A model generated the notes under the pieces. That model did no database searches, was not told where the DNA came from, and saw only the letters and a list, made by a program, of their open reading frames with translations. Positions 22,268 through 34,978 of a stretch of DNA of 64,000 nucleotides are shown in pieces. The translations under genes were made by a program, and so were the position numbers. The DNA lies in assembly GCF_018446385.1 (NCBI RefSeq), contig NC_056001.1:6963600-7027599 (forward strand), in the 5' to 3' direction. Source of the stretch: Zingiber officinale (taxonomy: Eukaryota; Streptophyta; Magnoliopsida; Zingiberales; Zingiberaceae). How positions within the stretch are numbered: position 1 is the first letter of the stretch; each line of letters starts with the position of its first letter.

Positions 22268-22400
22268 CTTTTCCAAGATTAAATACATCTCCTTAAATCC
22301 ACAAGTTTCCGTGAAATTTATAAATGTTTGTAAAAATCTTGCAAAAGTCTATAGTATAAATTCTTTTCATGCTTATATGAGATTATATAAAAATCAAAAA
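22268..22400 (-). mobile_element. Partial MITE in the loop of the inverted repeat
   Basis: Inverted, diverged copy of part of 20,486-20,700. With the forward copy it brackets the left arm. Confidence 0.45.
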
Positions 22401-22444
22401 TAATATGAACTCAAAAAAAATATAATAAATGGATTTCTTAGAGG

Positions 22445-23768
22445 TTCTATAGCTTTTTTCAAACAAAACCTAAAATACCTAATTAAATTTATTTTTTTTA
22501 AATAAAATAATAAATAGTATATTTGTCTATAAAAAAACTTTTTATATTTTTATCTTATTTTGGTTAAAAACAAAGAGAGGATAACGTCTCACTTTATAAT
22601 TAAAAAAGTTCATAATATAATTTTAAATCTAATAATATTATAATAATTTTAAATATTTTTATTTATAATTTTGATCTAAATTATCATGAAATATTGAATA
22701 ACCCTTTTATTTGATCAAACTTTTAATAAAATGTTGAATTGATAAATTTATTTAGTAATAAAATTAATAATATTATTATTAATTTGATTAGTAATAATAT
22801 TATTAAAATAAATAAATAAAAATATATAAATTTATTTAGGATTTTTTTTAATTTAATAAATTTTATAGAATATTTTTACGGTGTAATTTCATTTGACTTT
22901 ATTAAATTATCTATTAATTAAGTTGAGAATTAATTTAATTTATTAATATACATTTTATATTAAAATCTAATATCTCAAGTTTCTCTTCCCTATATTCACA
23001 GAGTCATAGTCCAAATCGACTTTGACTTCGACCTACTCGCAAGTAACCGATGGAAGCATTATCAACCGCCTCAAATAATTTTTTTGTTTGTTTTCCTCTT
23101 TTTCGGCGCACCGCAGGCTTCACTAGATGATACTCTTCATTGTTTTTCATCACGAGCAATCGGAGAAAAAATCTCTACCGGTCACCTACCGTCATGAGCC
23201 GCAACTGGAGAAAAAACTGCAAGCGGCTGTCATTCCGTTCCAACTGTTCCGATCCATTCTTTTGCCACTATAATGTCAGAGAACGACGTTTCAGAGGACT
23301 CTCAGCTTCACATGAAATGCATGCTGAGAGGTTAATGCAGGCTACTGAGAGATTGAACAAGGTCAAGGATTTTAAGATAAAAAAAAATAATCAAAATAGA
23401 GGAGGAAGAAACAACTTATTCGTAAAAAATTAAGGTGATTGGAAATCTATAGAAATATCAAAGACGAGAAGAAGATTTTTTATTTTATTTTTAAAATTGT
23501 ACTAAGTATTTTGGATAGCTCTTATTAGTTAAAATTTATATCCAAAGAATTCTAAAAGAATCCATCAAAATTTATTGAAACTTTAAATATCAAAAAATTT
23601 TCATAGAATTTTAAAAAGTCAAATTTGAATACCACATATTTTTTTAAAATTTTATAAAAATTTAATTATTAGATATCTATAAAATTTATAAAAATCTAAA
23701 TTAAACACACTTAGATTTTTAAACTTTATTAAAATTATTTAAAATAATTAAAAGTCTAAGACTCCTTT
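22445..23768 (-). repeat. Large inverted repeat, right arm
   Basis: Reverse-complement partner of 20,735-22,240. An open frame at 23,140-23,433 (with MHAERLMQATERLNKVKDF) has a counterpart reading the other way in the left arm (MHAETLMHAAKRLNKDKTF), so the same coding-like piece sits in both arms. It may be a captured gene fragment; I do not recognise it. The outer end lies about 470 bp upstream of the TRAP-alpha ATG. Confidence 0.85.
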
Positions 23769-24239
23769 ATTTCGGTTTTTATCCTGACAACTATTAGTAC
23801 AACTCTGCCATTTGGCTGCTGTTATCAGTTCTGTTGCTAACCATTCTTCCGTGGAACAAATTGCGTGTTACACTGGCGATGGGGCGTCTCACTGCGTCCG
23901 TGATTCACGCTCACGAAGTAGTCCAGGCGAATACTTTTTCTCCCTGCGCCCTGACAGTCCGCCCCAGGTAAATCATGTGATTAAAAGATAAATGGTAGAT
24001 GAACCATAAACTGGATTTAACCTCAAATTACAAATCAGGGAGCTATGGACGGCGTAGATGCGGACATCTCATTGAACCAGATGGGGTGGTGTAATTGCAT
24101 GTTTACAATCTTGGAGAGGATCTCTTCGACCCCGTCCCAACTGCAAAATTGTCTTAATTCTACTCGTTTAAGTCGCCGCCCTGCTAAGACACCTTCTCAC
24201 AACTGATACCTCCGGGTACCCTCGTTCGCTCCGTCCGCC
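23769..24239 (+). promoter_or_regulatory. TRAP-alpha promoter and leader
   Basis: Balanced-composition sequence between the inverted repeat and the TRAP-alpha ATG. No convincing TATA box is seen. A pyrimidine-rich leader precedes the ATG at 24,240. Confidence 0.4.
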
Positions 24240-27200
24240 ATGGCCTTTAGGGTTTGGCCGCTTCTTCTACTGGCGCTCCTCCTCGTACTATCGTCGCCGT
24301 TCCTCCAAGGTTTGCTTCTTGATGTCCGCGTTCTGCGACCCGTCATGTCCGATTATATATAACTAATGAATTTGCGGAAGCTGTTCTGCCAACTGCGGCT
24401 TCTTCTTGATGCAGTTCTTCCATGCGTGCACGGTTATCGAAAAATATTTCAGCATTCTTTAGTCCCTAATTCATTTGTTCTCCTTGATAATTGGATCTTC
24501 TAGGCCTTCGTAAAAAGTTGATTTTTATTTATCTACATAGAGGAAGAGGATCGACGTAGATTTAGATACAATAGTATTATAATTACTAAACTGCATGATA
24601 AACGACATAATGATGTATATATATTAGTAAGTAGATTAGGATGGTAGCTAGTTAAAGGTGTTTATCATTCTTCAGACGAACGTTAAAAACCACATGCGAG
24701 CAATATCTGCTTTACCTTGTGCGACTCATTTTCTCTCTTTCTCAATAAATAGAAATTATAGTACTAATAACTTCTCGGTCAATTTTAGAAATTGTTGTCT
24801 TCTCTGCTGCCCAAGGTTAGCCACCAAGCCACAGTGTCTATGTACTTTTTTTAGATATTATTCAGCAGTGGATGATACATTTTATGTTGCGTTTATTTGA
24901 CAAATTAATCCCCGCTTTTAATAATGACTTACATCTTGCCAGCTTATTGTATTTTTTAGCAACTTTTTGGTTGCTCTTCAAGGCTAAAGCAACTAATAAG
25001 AAAGTCATAAAGAGCAACCATTGTTTTGACCACTATCTATTGACTTTAAGTCCCGGTAGTTGTTAGATGCCAATCAGATGAGGATGCTGCCTCAACCAAA
25101 GTAGCTGAAGGAAGTGATGGCGATATAGCTGGTGATGATACACAAGTATTCAGTGATGTGGTGCTGGGTCCAGCTTCTGGAGTCCATACTGTTTGTGTAT
25201 TTCCAAAGAATGCTGCTAGATGTAAGTACAATTTCTACAGAGCAAACCCATCAATTCAAATAGAGCTTTTGTAGCTTTTACAGGAGGCGCATGCACTATT
25301 CTTATACAGCTATCTATCCATGCAGTAGTACTAGCAGGAGAAGAAACTGAGCTACTAGTTGGCTTACATAATGAGGGTTAGTGCTTACTTCCTTTTAGTA
25401 CTAGATTATCTGTTCAATCATGTGGATCTTATATTTTGATTTTTATTTTACATAATTCAGAATAGCTTGTATAAAATTCCACCTCCTGACATTCTCTATG
25501 GCACATGCAAGTTTCTGTGACCAACCTTATGCATTGTACTTTCCTTTTAAAGTTAGTTTTACTGACATAACTCAATGAACTAGAAAATTAGAGAATTATT
25601 ACTTCTTTTCATTTTCTGTAAAATAGTGCTTGTATCTTCTGGATTAGGGAATACTGGAGGCTGAATCTTTGATGATGCTAAGTTGTTTCTTTGCGGTAGA
25701 ATGATTCTCTTTGCTAGATTCCTAGATATATATATTGAATATTATATTGTTTTTTTTTTTGTAAAACTCTAATCTTTCTTTCCTGACACGTTTTCCCCCT
25801 CTGTGATTGTTATTAACTCTTTATACAAACAATTGCCCTATGTTGGTCAGCCATAATTATCTTCACTTACATTTACTTCTCTGACTATTGGCCAGAAAGC
25901 TGAATGTTTATAGGGTGTTGTTTGAATGCATTATTGGTGCTGTAATTTTTTTTTAGTTGTTACAATCTTTGTGCTTCCAATGTATCCCTCTATATTAATC
26001 CTCATAGGCTCATACTTTGTTTTGGTGCTAGCTTCTTGCTAAGCATGGAGGTTCCATGCATTTTTTTTTCCTGTAGATCGTCTTCTGTTATCTAAATGGA
26101 TGATATCTTATCATTTCGGCAATCGCAGGCGAATCAATTTTAAATGTGATTGCTGTGCATGCTAGCCTTCATCTTCCATTTGATCACCATATGTTTGTGC
26201 AGAATCTAACTCTGCAGGTTGGTATTAGTGTATAGGGCCTGATCTTGTTTGTTATTTTGGTGCTTTCTTTTGGGCAGTTACTTGTAATCCTTTGGTTATT
26301 CACTAAATGTTTTACTAACTGCCCTAATTTCTGGCTTTCATATTAACCTTGTATGTACATTTTACTCAAATTCCTCGACAGATTTCTATATCCTGCTATG
26401 CTGACCATAAGGGAACATGCTTGGAATAGAAGATGGATCACTATATCTAGACTTTCAAATAGATTGGCTACTTTTTCAATTCGCTATTATTGTTTGTCGG
26501 TAGTTAGTATCCATATTTTACTGGAAGATGCTTACAGTATATTGCAATCCATAGTAAAAAAAAAAGATGATTAACCAGGCTGGGTAACGTCGAGCCTGGA
26601 ATGACCGGCTTGGCCCCATGGAAAATTTCCACTGGCCACTAATGTAATTCGGGAAGCACTTGCGGTGGGCGGCCCAGAAGTCCAGCATCCCTTAGTTGTA
26701 AGTCCCATTTGGAGGAAAAATCCAAACCAATACGCCGTAGCTGGGAATATTGCAATCGATAGTAGCGTCTAGATGAAGTTGACAATATTGTATCTGATGA
26801 TATATCATTCAATTTCCTTTTTTTTTACTTAGTTATTATCATGTTCTATATTTTTGGCTCATTACAATTTGCTTCAGATTTTTCTACTATACATCCCGAT
26901 CCTAAGCAATTTGAGGTCATGGTGATTTCAAAGTACGTGTCAATTGTGGTATCCATATGTTTATTTTATGCTAATTCTTACAAGGACTGAAGTATCATAA
27001 TCAAGATAATTTTTTAATTAGCCAAATCAGATCTGAATCGTGGGAAACTATTTTGAGGCTTGCATAAGTATCTGTTTGCTTACCTTTCTTTGCCCTGGCA
27101 GCTCACATGCACAATTAGTAATCTAGATAAATCAATTATTTAACTATTTCTGTGGCTTCTAGATCTTATCACACAATATGTATGATTAACATGTCAATCA

Positions 27201-30200
27201 TCATAACTCATTTGTGTTGGTTGAATTTAGACCTGTACTTTTGGTGGTTCAAGAAATTATCTGCTTGGTGATGCTATCAACTGCTTTGATGGTTGTGCAT
27301 GGATATCTAATTGGGTCATTGTGGGTAACTGATGAGTGGGTCCTTTCTATTGTGGATTCTGTTTAGGCAATCATGCTGTTGATTTTTAAAGTTCTCTTTC
27401 TCCATTTGATCCATCATTTATTTCTTCAAATATAAATCTTGCTGGTATCCCAATTATGAAATGAAACATGTACATGTCCCTGTGCGTCATTCAATTTTGC
27501 ACAAATGATATTGAATTTTGCCAGAATTGCTCCTGCAGGAATTTTATAATGCATCAGTGCCAGTTTCAGCTCAAGCTACCTTCCCCTATTTATTCGCTGT
27601 CAGCAAGTTTTTGCAGGTGGTGCTGCTCTTATGACTGTAAAATTCTTCATCATAACAAGTTCTTTCAGATGCAATTGCCACTACACCTATATTATTCTTA
27701 TATAAATGATTGTTTCTCTTAATGTTGTGTGCACACATATGTTGAAAATAAGTATTACTAATTACTAGAAATATGGAGAAAAAAAATGAGGGTGGAAACA
27801 GAGGGGAGCTTCTCCCAAATCTTTTGTTATCATCACATGCTCTTAGTCCAAATGGAATTTTTCTTTAGACAGTATCATCAAAGAAATAATAAAAGGAATT
27901 TAAGAGGTATGGATACTATTAGTGATATAGACTTGCAAATTGTTTTAGGATCCATATAGTTAACCCCAAGTTAGTTGAAACTAGCACAGTTTGTTGATGT
28001 TGTGCCATGCATCTTAGTTTATTTATTGATATTGATAATCGGCATTATTTGTTATTGTTGCAGCCTGGCTCTTTTGATTTAGTTGGTTCGGTAGTCTATG
28101 AGATTGAACAACAGGCATATCAGAATATTTTCTATAACGGTACCATAGAAGTAGCTGAGGCCGGTGGTTTTCTAAGTGTTGAGTCAATATTTCTTGTGGC
28201 CCTTGGTCTTGCTCTCATTGGACTTCTGGGGTTGTGGGCATATGGTCAAATTCGACAATTCTCAAAGGTACCTTTTAACTAATTTCTTATTTATTGATGG
28301 TGTATGCTATTTGGGTGCATCCACACAGCATAGATTCGTCTAGTGTATTATTCTAGATGCAGGATTATGTTATCTTTCAGTCTTTTCTTCCTGGAGTGTT
28401 TGTTTGAGGCTGTTGCAAAGATTCCTCTACATTTTCCTTCCTATTCTCAATTACTAGAAAAAGGGTGGATTAAATTTAGTCACCAAGAATTTTGTCTTAC
28501 CTTTTAATTTTTATGGTTGTTACTAAGAGTTTGAACTCTTAATCATATAAACTTGAACAATCACTTCCTATAGTTTAACTTTCTATGTTAGTGGCTAGAG
28601 GTGTCAAAAAGGTCTTCTGCTAGTAGCTTGATCGAGCATGCCTCAGGCCTTGGTTGTAGCTAGAGGTGTCAAAAGAGTTACATCATCCATAGCCTAACTT
28701 GGTAGTTGGTACAGCATGAACTGTGCTAGGCATGGCCGTTTAGGGTATTACTTTATTGATTTTGTTTAAAAAAAATGAAAACCAAATTGAAATTTGTCAA
28801 TTAAAAAATAAATACAAATTAACCCGTGACCAATAAACAACTATCCTATTAATATAAATAATAAAAATTATTATAATTTTATGCTTATATAGATCAGGAA
28901 ACATTAAAGGACAATGATGATAAAAACTTACAATAATTGACATTAATTTGTCTATAACACACATATTTAAAATCTTAATGGTTTAGTTCAGTTTTAATGA
29001 TTTATACAAGTCAACAAAGTCAAACTAAAAGTGATGGTTTTAGCTAATTTTCAAACTAGACCGAACCTTTTTTTTGGTTTGGGTTGACTTGGTTTGAAGG
29101 GGAGCCTTGGCGCATCAGAAGTTGCTGCCATGGGTTTGAGTTTTAGAAACAATCTTTTGCAAAGCAAGGTTAAACTTTATACAATATACCCTTTTCTGTG
29201 ACCCTGCATTAGCAGAACTTTGTGCACCAGGCTGTCCTTTGTTTTTTGGTTGGCTTGGTTTAATCAATTTTGGGTTATAGATTCCCACGGAGCTTGGCAC
29301 TGGATTGAGCCTGTCAAAACTTACAAGCTTAGTCTGGCTAATATTTTTTTTTAATATTTGATAAACTTACCATGGTTTAATAATCATTCTTACTTTTTTG
29401 AATCAGTTAGATTTTTTTTATCAAATTCAAATACCGTTAACAATTTTAAATATTAAAATAAGAAACAGGCTCAGTGGGTCTGGGCAGACTTAAGGTCCCA
29501 GACTCATGCTAGGTCGGCCCCTTGGGTAATTTGGGCCATTTCGAGTTCGTCATGGTCTGCAATGGGCTGGGCTGTGCAGGTCTAGGAGCTTATAAGTTGT
29601 TTTAGGAGCTTATAAGTTGTTAGATCTTATTTTTAAAATAAGTTGTTAAAGTGTTTGGGTGAACTTATTACAATCAACTTAAAGGTATTGATGTGTTTGG
29701 TATTATAAGATCTTTTTATTAATATTACCGGGGGAGAGAAAATTGGAAAGAGGACTTGGCCGCGAAGATGACACAGCATTGGAAGAAAAGTCGGCGGAGA
29801 TAAAAAAATATTAGACTTATAAAAATTTATGGAGGATAAAGTGAGGATTTATGAAATTATATAAGGATATTTTAGAGAAAAAAATTATTAAAATAAGATC
29901 TTTTCTAAAAAAGTAGGGTCTTCCATACTTTTTTAAAAACAGTTTATAAGCTCCAAAATAACTTATTTTGACAGCTTATAAGCTGTTCGAACAAATTTTT
30001 ACCAAACAAATTTGAAGAGCTTATAAGATCCAAAACAGCTTATAAGTTGTTTTAGAGAGCTTATAAGCTCAGCCAAACACCCTCTAAGTCATTTTTATTT
30101 TTGGAAATTGTCTAGTGTTGAGCACATGCTGCTGCATATTATTAGTTTGCCCCCTTTTTTTTTAAAATAGTTTGCAAACTGTGCTCCTTTAGAGCTTCTT

Positions 30201-30987
30201 CCTCATTTCCTCTTTGTACGATTGTTTTCCTTGAGGCTCTCATTCTCAATTCCTGTGTTTTTCCTCCCCAGAAAACGGAAAGATCTCAGAAAGTAGAAGT
30301 TGGTACTAAAACCACAGACGCTGATATGGACGAGTGGTTACAGGTACTGTATTGTAAGAAAGTTGGCTAACTGCATTTGTATTTCTCTCGAGCTTTATTT
30401 TAGGTTTCATTGGTCAAGATTTAAGAGGGGGAGAGTTTTTTCTGGATGATCAAGAAGATGCTTTTTTGGTAGTTAGATATCAAGAGCATTCCTTGTTCGT
30501 TTACTAATTTTAAAAGAGCTATACTGATATACTAAAAAGGCAATTGAAAATTGAAGGTAAAAATCTACTCTAAATTGAATCAAATTGTAGTTAGAAGTTA
30601 GTTAGAAATATTGAGAAGCTAAGCTTTAAGTATGAGGTTCATCCAAGTTGGAACTAAAAGAACTAGTTCGCTTCCTTTTTAAAAAAATAGAAATGGGACT
30701 CTAAATTGATCTAACTTATATTTTTGATCTCTGGTACTCCAAATTTCTTCCTTTTGAAATTTGAGTTGATTTCGAGTCTCTATTATATATTCTTTGGAAA
30801 AATTGTTTTGTTTGAAGTTAGGGGGGGAAAACACTTAGGTGCCTCTTGGTGAACATGGTTAAGAAGAAAATATACTCAAGTGGACTTCACCTCATTTCAT
30901 TCATCTCCTAATGCTGACGTGCATTTCGTTTCTCAGGGAACTGCTTATGCTCGATCATTGTCGAGCAAGCCACAGAAAAAGACGTAA
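24240..30987 (+). CDS. SSR1: Translocon-associated protein subunit alpha (TRAP-alpha, SSR1)
   Basis: Predicted as join(24240..24309, 25060..25221, 25326..25376, 26129..26217, 27539..27616, 28064..28267, 30272..30343, 30937..30987); phases all fit, giving about 258 residues. TRAP-alpha is a single-pass ER membrane protein that associates with the Sec61 channel and helps translocate certain nascent chains. Seen here: a signal peptide of leucine-rich type (1-23), a lumenal domain with CVFPKNAARLVLAGEETELL and LHLPFDHHMFVQNLT, N-glycosylation sequons (NLT, NAS, NGT), a membrane segment at about 191-210 (SIFLVALGLALIGLLGLWAY), and a short cytosolic tail with MDEWLQ and a basic end (KPQKKT). Introns hold two SINEs and a MITE. 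Base 1 of the window matches this gene's 3' flank, which implies another copy to the left. Confidence 0.93.
26557..26746 (-). mobile_element. SINE with 18 bp target duplication in TRAP-alpha intron 4
   Basis: Flanked by ATATTGCAATCCATAGTA (26,539-26,556) and ATATTGCAATCGATAGTA (26,747-26,764), one mismatch in 18. The body shares phrases with the SINE at 3478-3680 (ACGCCGTAGCTGGGAATA; GGCCCCATGGAAAATTTCCA). On the minus strand it ends in a T-run, as many plant SINEs do. The tRNA-like head is mostly missing, so it looks 5'-truncated. Confidence 0.8.
29099..29240 (+). mobile_element. Au SINE in TRAP-alpha intron 6
   Basis: Starts GGGGAGCCTTGGCGCA and ends GTGCACCAGGCTGTCCTTT. It keeps a worn B-box region (GGGTTTGAGTTTTAG). 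Flanks GGTTGACTTGGTTTGA and GGTTGGCTTGGTTTAA are a probable target duplication. More diverged than the copy at 17,898. Confidence 0.85.
29590..30087. mobile_element. MITE with GCTTATAAG repeats in TRAP-alpha intron 6
   Basis: The words GAGCTTATAAG and CTTATAAGCT recur in inverted positions at both sides (29,590-29,620 and 30,010-30,075), and the right end reads GCTCAGCCAAACACCCT, resembling hAT-type MITE ends. Non-coding interior. Ends approximate. Confidence 0.55.
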
Positions 30988-31403
30988 ACTGCAGTGTCCA
31001 AATGGTTCAGTACACATGTTGTTCAAGCTCAAATAATGGTAGAATGAGGCGGTTCCAGAAAGTTTTCAATAGTAGTTTATCAGCCGGTTCTCTCTTTTAT
31101 TTCAGATACTAAGTTTAAATCTTCGGTTTCGAAAAACTGTTTAATTTAGAAACCCGAATTTTGTTGTGACGGCTAGATAGACTTTTTGGTTCTGAATTAA
31201 CTGCATGAGGGTTTTCTTCAAGATCTGTGGCGACTCTTGTCATCTTCCCGTTCTTGCCCAATTCGATGATATCTCCTGCGGCTGTATATTTATCGCACGA
31301 GGGTTCACCATGTGGTTGTTGATAAATTTTCCCATAGATTGGTTCATGTGAAAATTATGCCCCTGATTAAAAATCCCATGTTATCAAAAGACGTACTCTC
31401 GTG

Positions 31404-32034
31404 AGTTTTCAAGTATATAATTACATCTGATATTTTAAGTATAAAAAATTTAAAAAATAATATAATTTTTTTAAAATTTAATACATTAAATTAGAATTTA
31501 GTATATTTTTTATTAAATCGAGCATAATTAAAATATATTAGATTTTTTTTAAATGACGTTGAATTTAAGAGTAATTATATTAAGTAGAAAAAAAATTATG
31601 TTCAATTTAATAAAAAATATATTCGATTTTAATTTAAAATGTTAAATTTAATAGAAATTATATTCATTTTTACATTATTTGTATCTAAAAAAATATAAGG
31701 AATAATTTTAATAGAAAATATAATAATATGAAATATCGATTTTAAGAGGAATTATACTCATTTTAGTATATTTTCTATTAAACTGAGTATGATTTTTTTT
31801 CCATCTCAATTGAATGAAAAATATATTAAATTTTCTTTAAATGATACTCAATTGAATAAAAAATATATTATATTTTCTTTAAATGGTGTTAAATTTAGAA
31901 TGAATTATATTAAAATAAAAAAAATCATGTTGAATTTAATAGAAAATATACTCAATTTTAATATAAAATATTGACTTTAAAAAAAATTATATTCATTTTT
32001 AAATTTTTCTATACTTTATCGATAAAATAATGGA
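31404..32034. repeat. AT-rich imperfect repeats (copy 2)
   Basis: Same as 300-930, shifted by 31,104. The intervening 30,988-31,403 is TRAP-alpha 3' UTR and flank. Confidence 0.6.
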
Positions 32035-32106
32035 TTTTGCATTACATTCTTCAGGGCACCTTTTAAAGTCTATTCTTTTTTATGCTTATCCTCCGCCCCC
32101 ACCGGT

Positions 32107-32330
32107 CACGTGAGAATCATGTGCGTGCGCGAATCTCGCGTTAAAGCTAGAAGCATCCTATGGTTCCATCACCGCCACCTTTTAACCCTGCGGTGGAGTT
32201 AGGCTAACTCCTCTCGTCCTCTCAAACCCTACACTGTCCATGATTTCGACACGCGTTTCTTTTGACGGACTGGATCTTTTCAAAAGAATATCTCCTTCCG
32301 GTCGTCGCCCTCGCCGTTTCTTTATAAAAG
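32107..32330 (+). promoter_or_regulatory. Cyclophilin promoter: G-box and TATA box (copy 2)
   Basis: CACGTG at 32,107-32,112 and TTATAAAA at 32,322-32,329, unchanged from copy 1. Confidence 0.6.
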
Positions 32331-32389
32331 ACGAGCCCTAATGATCCGCAAAAAATCAAAGCCTTGGCATCTGCTTTCCCGAGACGACG

Positions 32390-32908
32390 ATGGCGAATCC
32401 TCGCGTTTTCTTCGACATGTCCGTCGGCGGCGCTCCGGTGGGGAAGATCGTGATGGAGCTGTATGCGGACGTGGTGCCGAGGACGGCGGAGAATTTCCGC
32501 GCGCTGTGCACCGGTGAGAAAGGGACGGGGCGCGCTGGGAAGCCGCTCCACTTCAAGGGTTCGAGCTTCCACCGGGTGATCCCAGGATTTATGTGCCAGG
32601 GCGGCGACTTCACTCGCGGCAACGGCACCGGCGGTGAATCCATCTACGGTGAGAAGTTCGCTGATGAGAACTTCGTGAAGAAGCATACTGGCCCCGGTGT
32701 GCTCTCCATGGCGAACGCCGGGAAGAATACCAACGGTTCGCAGTTCTTCATCTGCACCGAGAAGACGGCGTGGCTCGACGGCAAGCATGTAGTCTTCGGT
32801 CGCATCGTGGAGGGGATGGACGTGGTCAAGGCGATCGAGGCAGTCGGATCCCAGAGCGGCGCCACCAAGAAGCCCGTTGTCATTTCCGACTGCGGCCAGA
32901 TTTCTTAG
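32390..32908 (+). CDS. CYP: Cytosolic cyclophilin-type peptidyl-prolyl isomerase (copy 2)
   Basis: Intronless 172-residue cyclophilin whose protein reads identically to the copy at 1286-1804, with the same catalytic H61-R62, F67, Q70 and W128 and the same seven-residue plant insertion. The upstream G-box and TATA box are also unchanged, so both copies should be expressed alike if the duplication is real. It sits 1.4 kb downstream of the TRAP-alpha stop codon in the same orientation. No sign of decay: frame, length and start context are intact, which fits either a very young duplicate or an allelic copy. Confidence 0.96.
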   Translation: MANPRVFFDMSVGGAPVGKIVMELYADVVPRTAENFRALCTGEKGTGRAGKPLHFKGSSFHRVIPGFMCQGGDFTRGNGTGGESIYGEKFADENFVKKHTGPGVLSMANAGKNTNGSQFFICTEKTAWLDGKHVVFGRIVEGMDVVKAIEAVGSQSGATKKPVVISDCGQIS

Positions 32909-34006
32909 ATGAACATCGTCGTCGTCGTCATCACCCCCTCTTCTCTCTACCGCAACTAGTAGTAACGTTCGATTTCGTTTTCGTCGTGCTGGTAATGATC
33001 CGTAATAAGGTATGGATCACGGCGGTGGCCGGCGATCTCATCCATTTCCGGATCTGTTTTCTTCCGTGTGTCTTCTTCTGTTCCGTGTTTGTTGAATTTT
33101 AGAATATCCGTGTGATCCATTGATGATGGGAAAAAACAATCAACTGATAAATTTGCCTTCGTTTGATCTGTGCGTTTCAAGATGTTTGATCGATCGATGG
33201 AACCATCTACGATTTGCTAAAAGTAGTAGTATATTTTCTACTTCGAAGCGAAATAGGATGCGTTTACTCGAAAGGGGGCGTGGGCGGTTGAATGGACCTC
33301 TTGTCAGAATCTGAGCTCCGTTAGATATTTGTTCTATTGTCTTTTTTATTTGTTTATTTTGCATCCATTTATTTTGGGGTATTTTACAATCATCTTCTGT
33401 ATATCTTTTATTTGGGGTATTTTGCATCCAGTGCTATCCCGTATTTTTATTTGTTTTCTTCAAACGTTGTAAAGTGATAGCCAAAACTGATTAAGTAAAG
33501 CAAGAAGAAGCCACAAGAACAAGTTGCCTTGACCGGCTGTCGTGGGGCCCAATGTCCAGACCATCTGTGCCTGATTGGTCACAACCAAACCGCGTTCGCT
33601 GTACATTGCTTAACGTCAAATCCACAAACCCAACAAATCAATATGAGAGGTGCTTTTCGCACCCCTCTGACACGCTCCCTCCCGGTTTCATTTTCAATTT
33701 TCCATTTATACCCTTACAAGCTGACTTTTGTTCCTTTTTTTTAGTTTTGTTATTTTTTTTATTGATTTTGTTTTATCAATTTTTTTTAAAGATTGGAAGG
33801 GGATTTAATAATAATAATAATAATAATAATAATAGTGTTTTGATATAGGTTAAGGGTTAGAAAATGGGTAATTTAATAAAGGTATTTTTCCCACCCTTTT
33901 TACATATTCTTTTTTTCGACTCTGTCTCAAATTTTAATTTTATTTACGTTTATATCTTTTTATTTGTTTAGTTTTATTTTTTAATCAGTTTTTTTATTAT
34001 TTATTA

Positions 34007-34352
34007 GAGTATCCACAATAAAGTGTTAAATGAGTGTTATAACACCCATTTAACATTCCCTTTCCATATAATGACCACTCACAATAGAAAGGAGAGAGAG
34101 TGTTCAAAGATTTGAACAATTTTTAACACTCTTTCTCTTAATTTTTTAATATTTTTTTCTTTTTTAAATTATAAAATTTTAATATTATTTAAAAAATCAA
34201 TAAAATGGATGAATAAGTGGATAGTGGGACTCATATTAATGTTAAAAGGGTTGTGAGTAAAAGATATGTTGTTATAATGAATATGTGGCAGTGTACCCCA
34301 TATCTTTTGATGAGGTGGTGGATGTTATAACGTATTAGCGTTGCGGATGCTC
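34007..34352. mobile_element. MITE with GAGTATCC/GGATGCTC ends (copy 2)
   Basis: Same element as 2903-3248, with TTA at both ends. Confidence 0.7.
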
Positions 34353-34581
34353 TTATGAGTTTTATTTTTTAAATAATTTTTTTAATTATATGTTTGTAAT
34401 CTACGTAAATTTTAAGATTTATTATTTGTAAAAATTCAAAATAATATATATATATATATATATATATTTTGAAACTAATAAAAATATTAATACTTAATAG
34501 TAAATACATTTCTAGCTTATAAATAAATATTTTTTTAAAATAAAAAATATAATCCTAATTAGTCTCATTAACTACTCTGGG

Positions 34582-34784
34582 TAATTGGCTCAGTCCCATG
34601 AAAATTTTCTACCGGCTACCAGGATAAATCAAGAAGCGCACGCGACAGCTAGTCCAGAAACCAACATCTTTTGGTTGTGCCTCTCATTTGGAAGAATTTT
34701 TTTTACAAATACGTCGTAGTTGGGAATTGAACTGCGGGTGCCTGTGTAATAATCTGGATATCCTACCATAATATCATAACCCCG
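34582..34784 (-). mobile_element. tRNA-derived SINE, second family (copy 2)
   Basis: Same as 3478-3680. Confidence 0.55.
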
Positions 34785-34789
34785 GGGAC

Positions 34790-34978
34790 GGAGCCGGATC
34801 AACTAGTCCATAAAAAAGTGGTTCGACCGCCCGTTCCGACCCAAACTATAACCTAGATGGGATGGTGAATTCAAAAAAGTATTGCAATTAATTGCGGCCA
34901 GGTCGCGGTCAAGATCTGATTACAATTAAGGGTGAGCTATATCCTGGTCTATTTTTTATGGACTAGAAGATCTGCTCC
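34790..34978. mobile_element. Foldback MITE (copy 2, internally deleted)
   Basis: Both terminal inverted repeats remain, but the 150 bp matching 3718-3867 are gone: AAAAAAGTGG joins directly to TTCGACCGCCC. The lost piece is one half of the GC-rich internal hairpin. Confidence 0.75.

Noticed and set aside
23140-23433. 97-residue frame in the inverted repeat as an independent gene
   Set aside because: A diverged copy exists in the opposite arm and there is no promoter or intact homologue that I recognise; better described as a possible captured fragment.
31105-31105. A duplication junction at 31,105
   Set aside because: The coordinate only mirrors the window's first base; homology starts inside the TRAP-alpha 3' flank.
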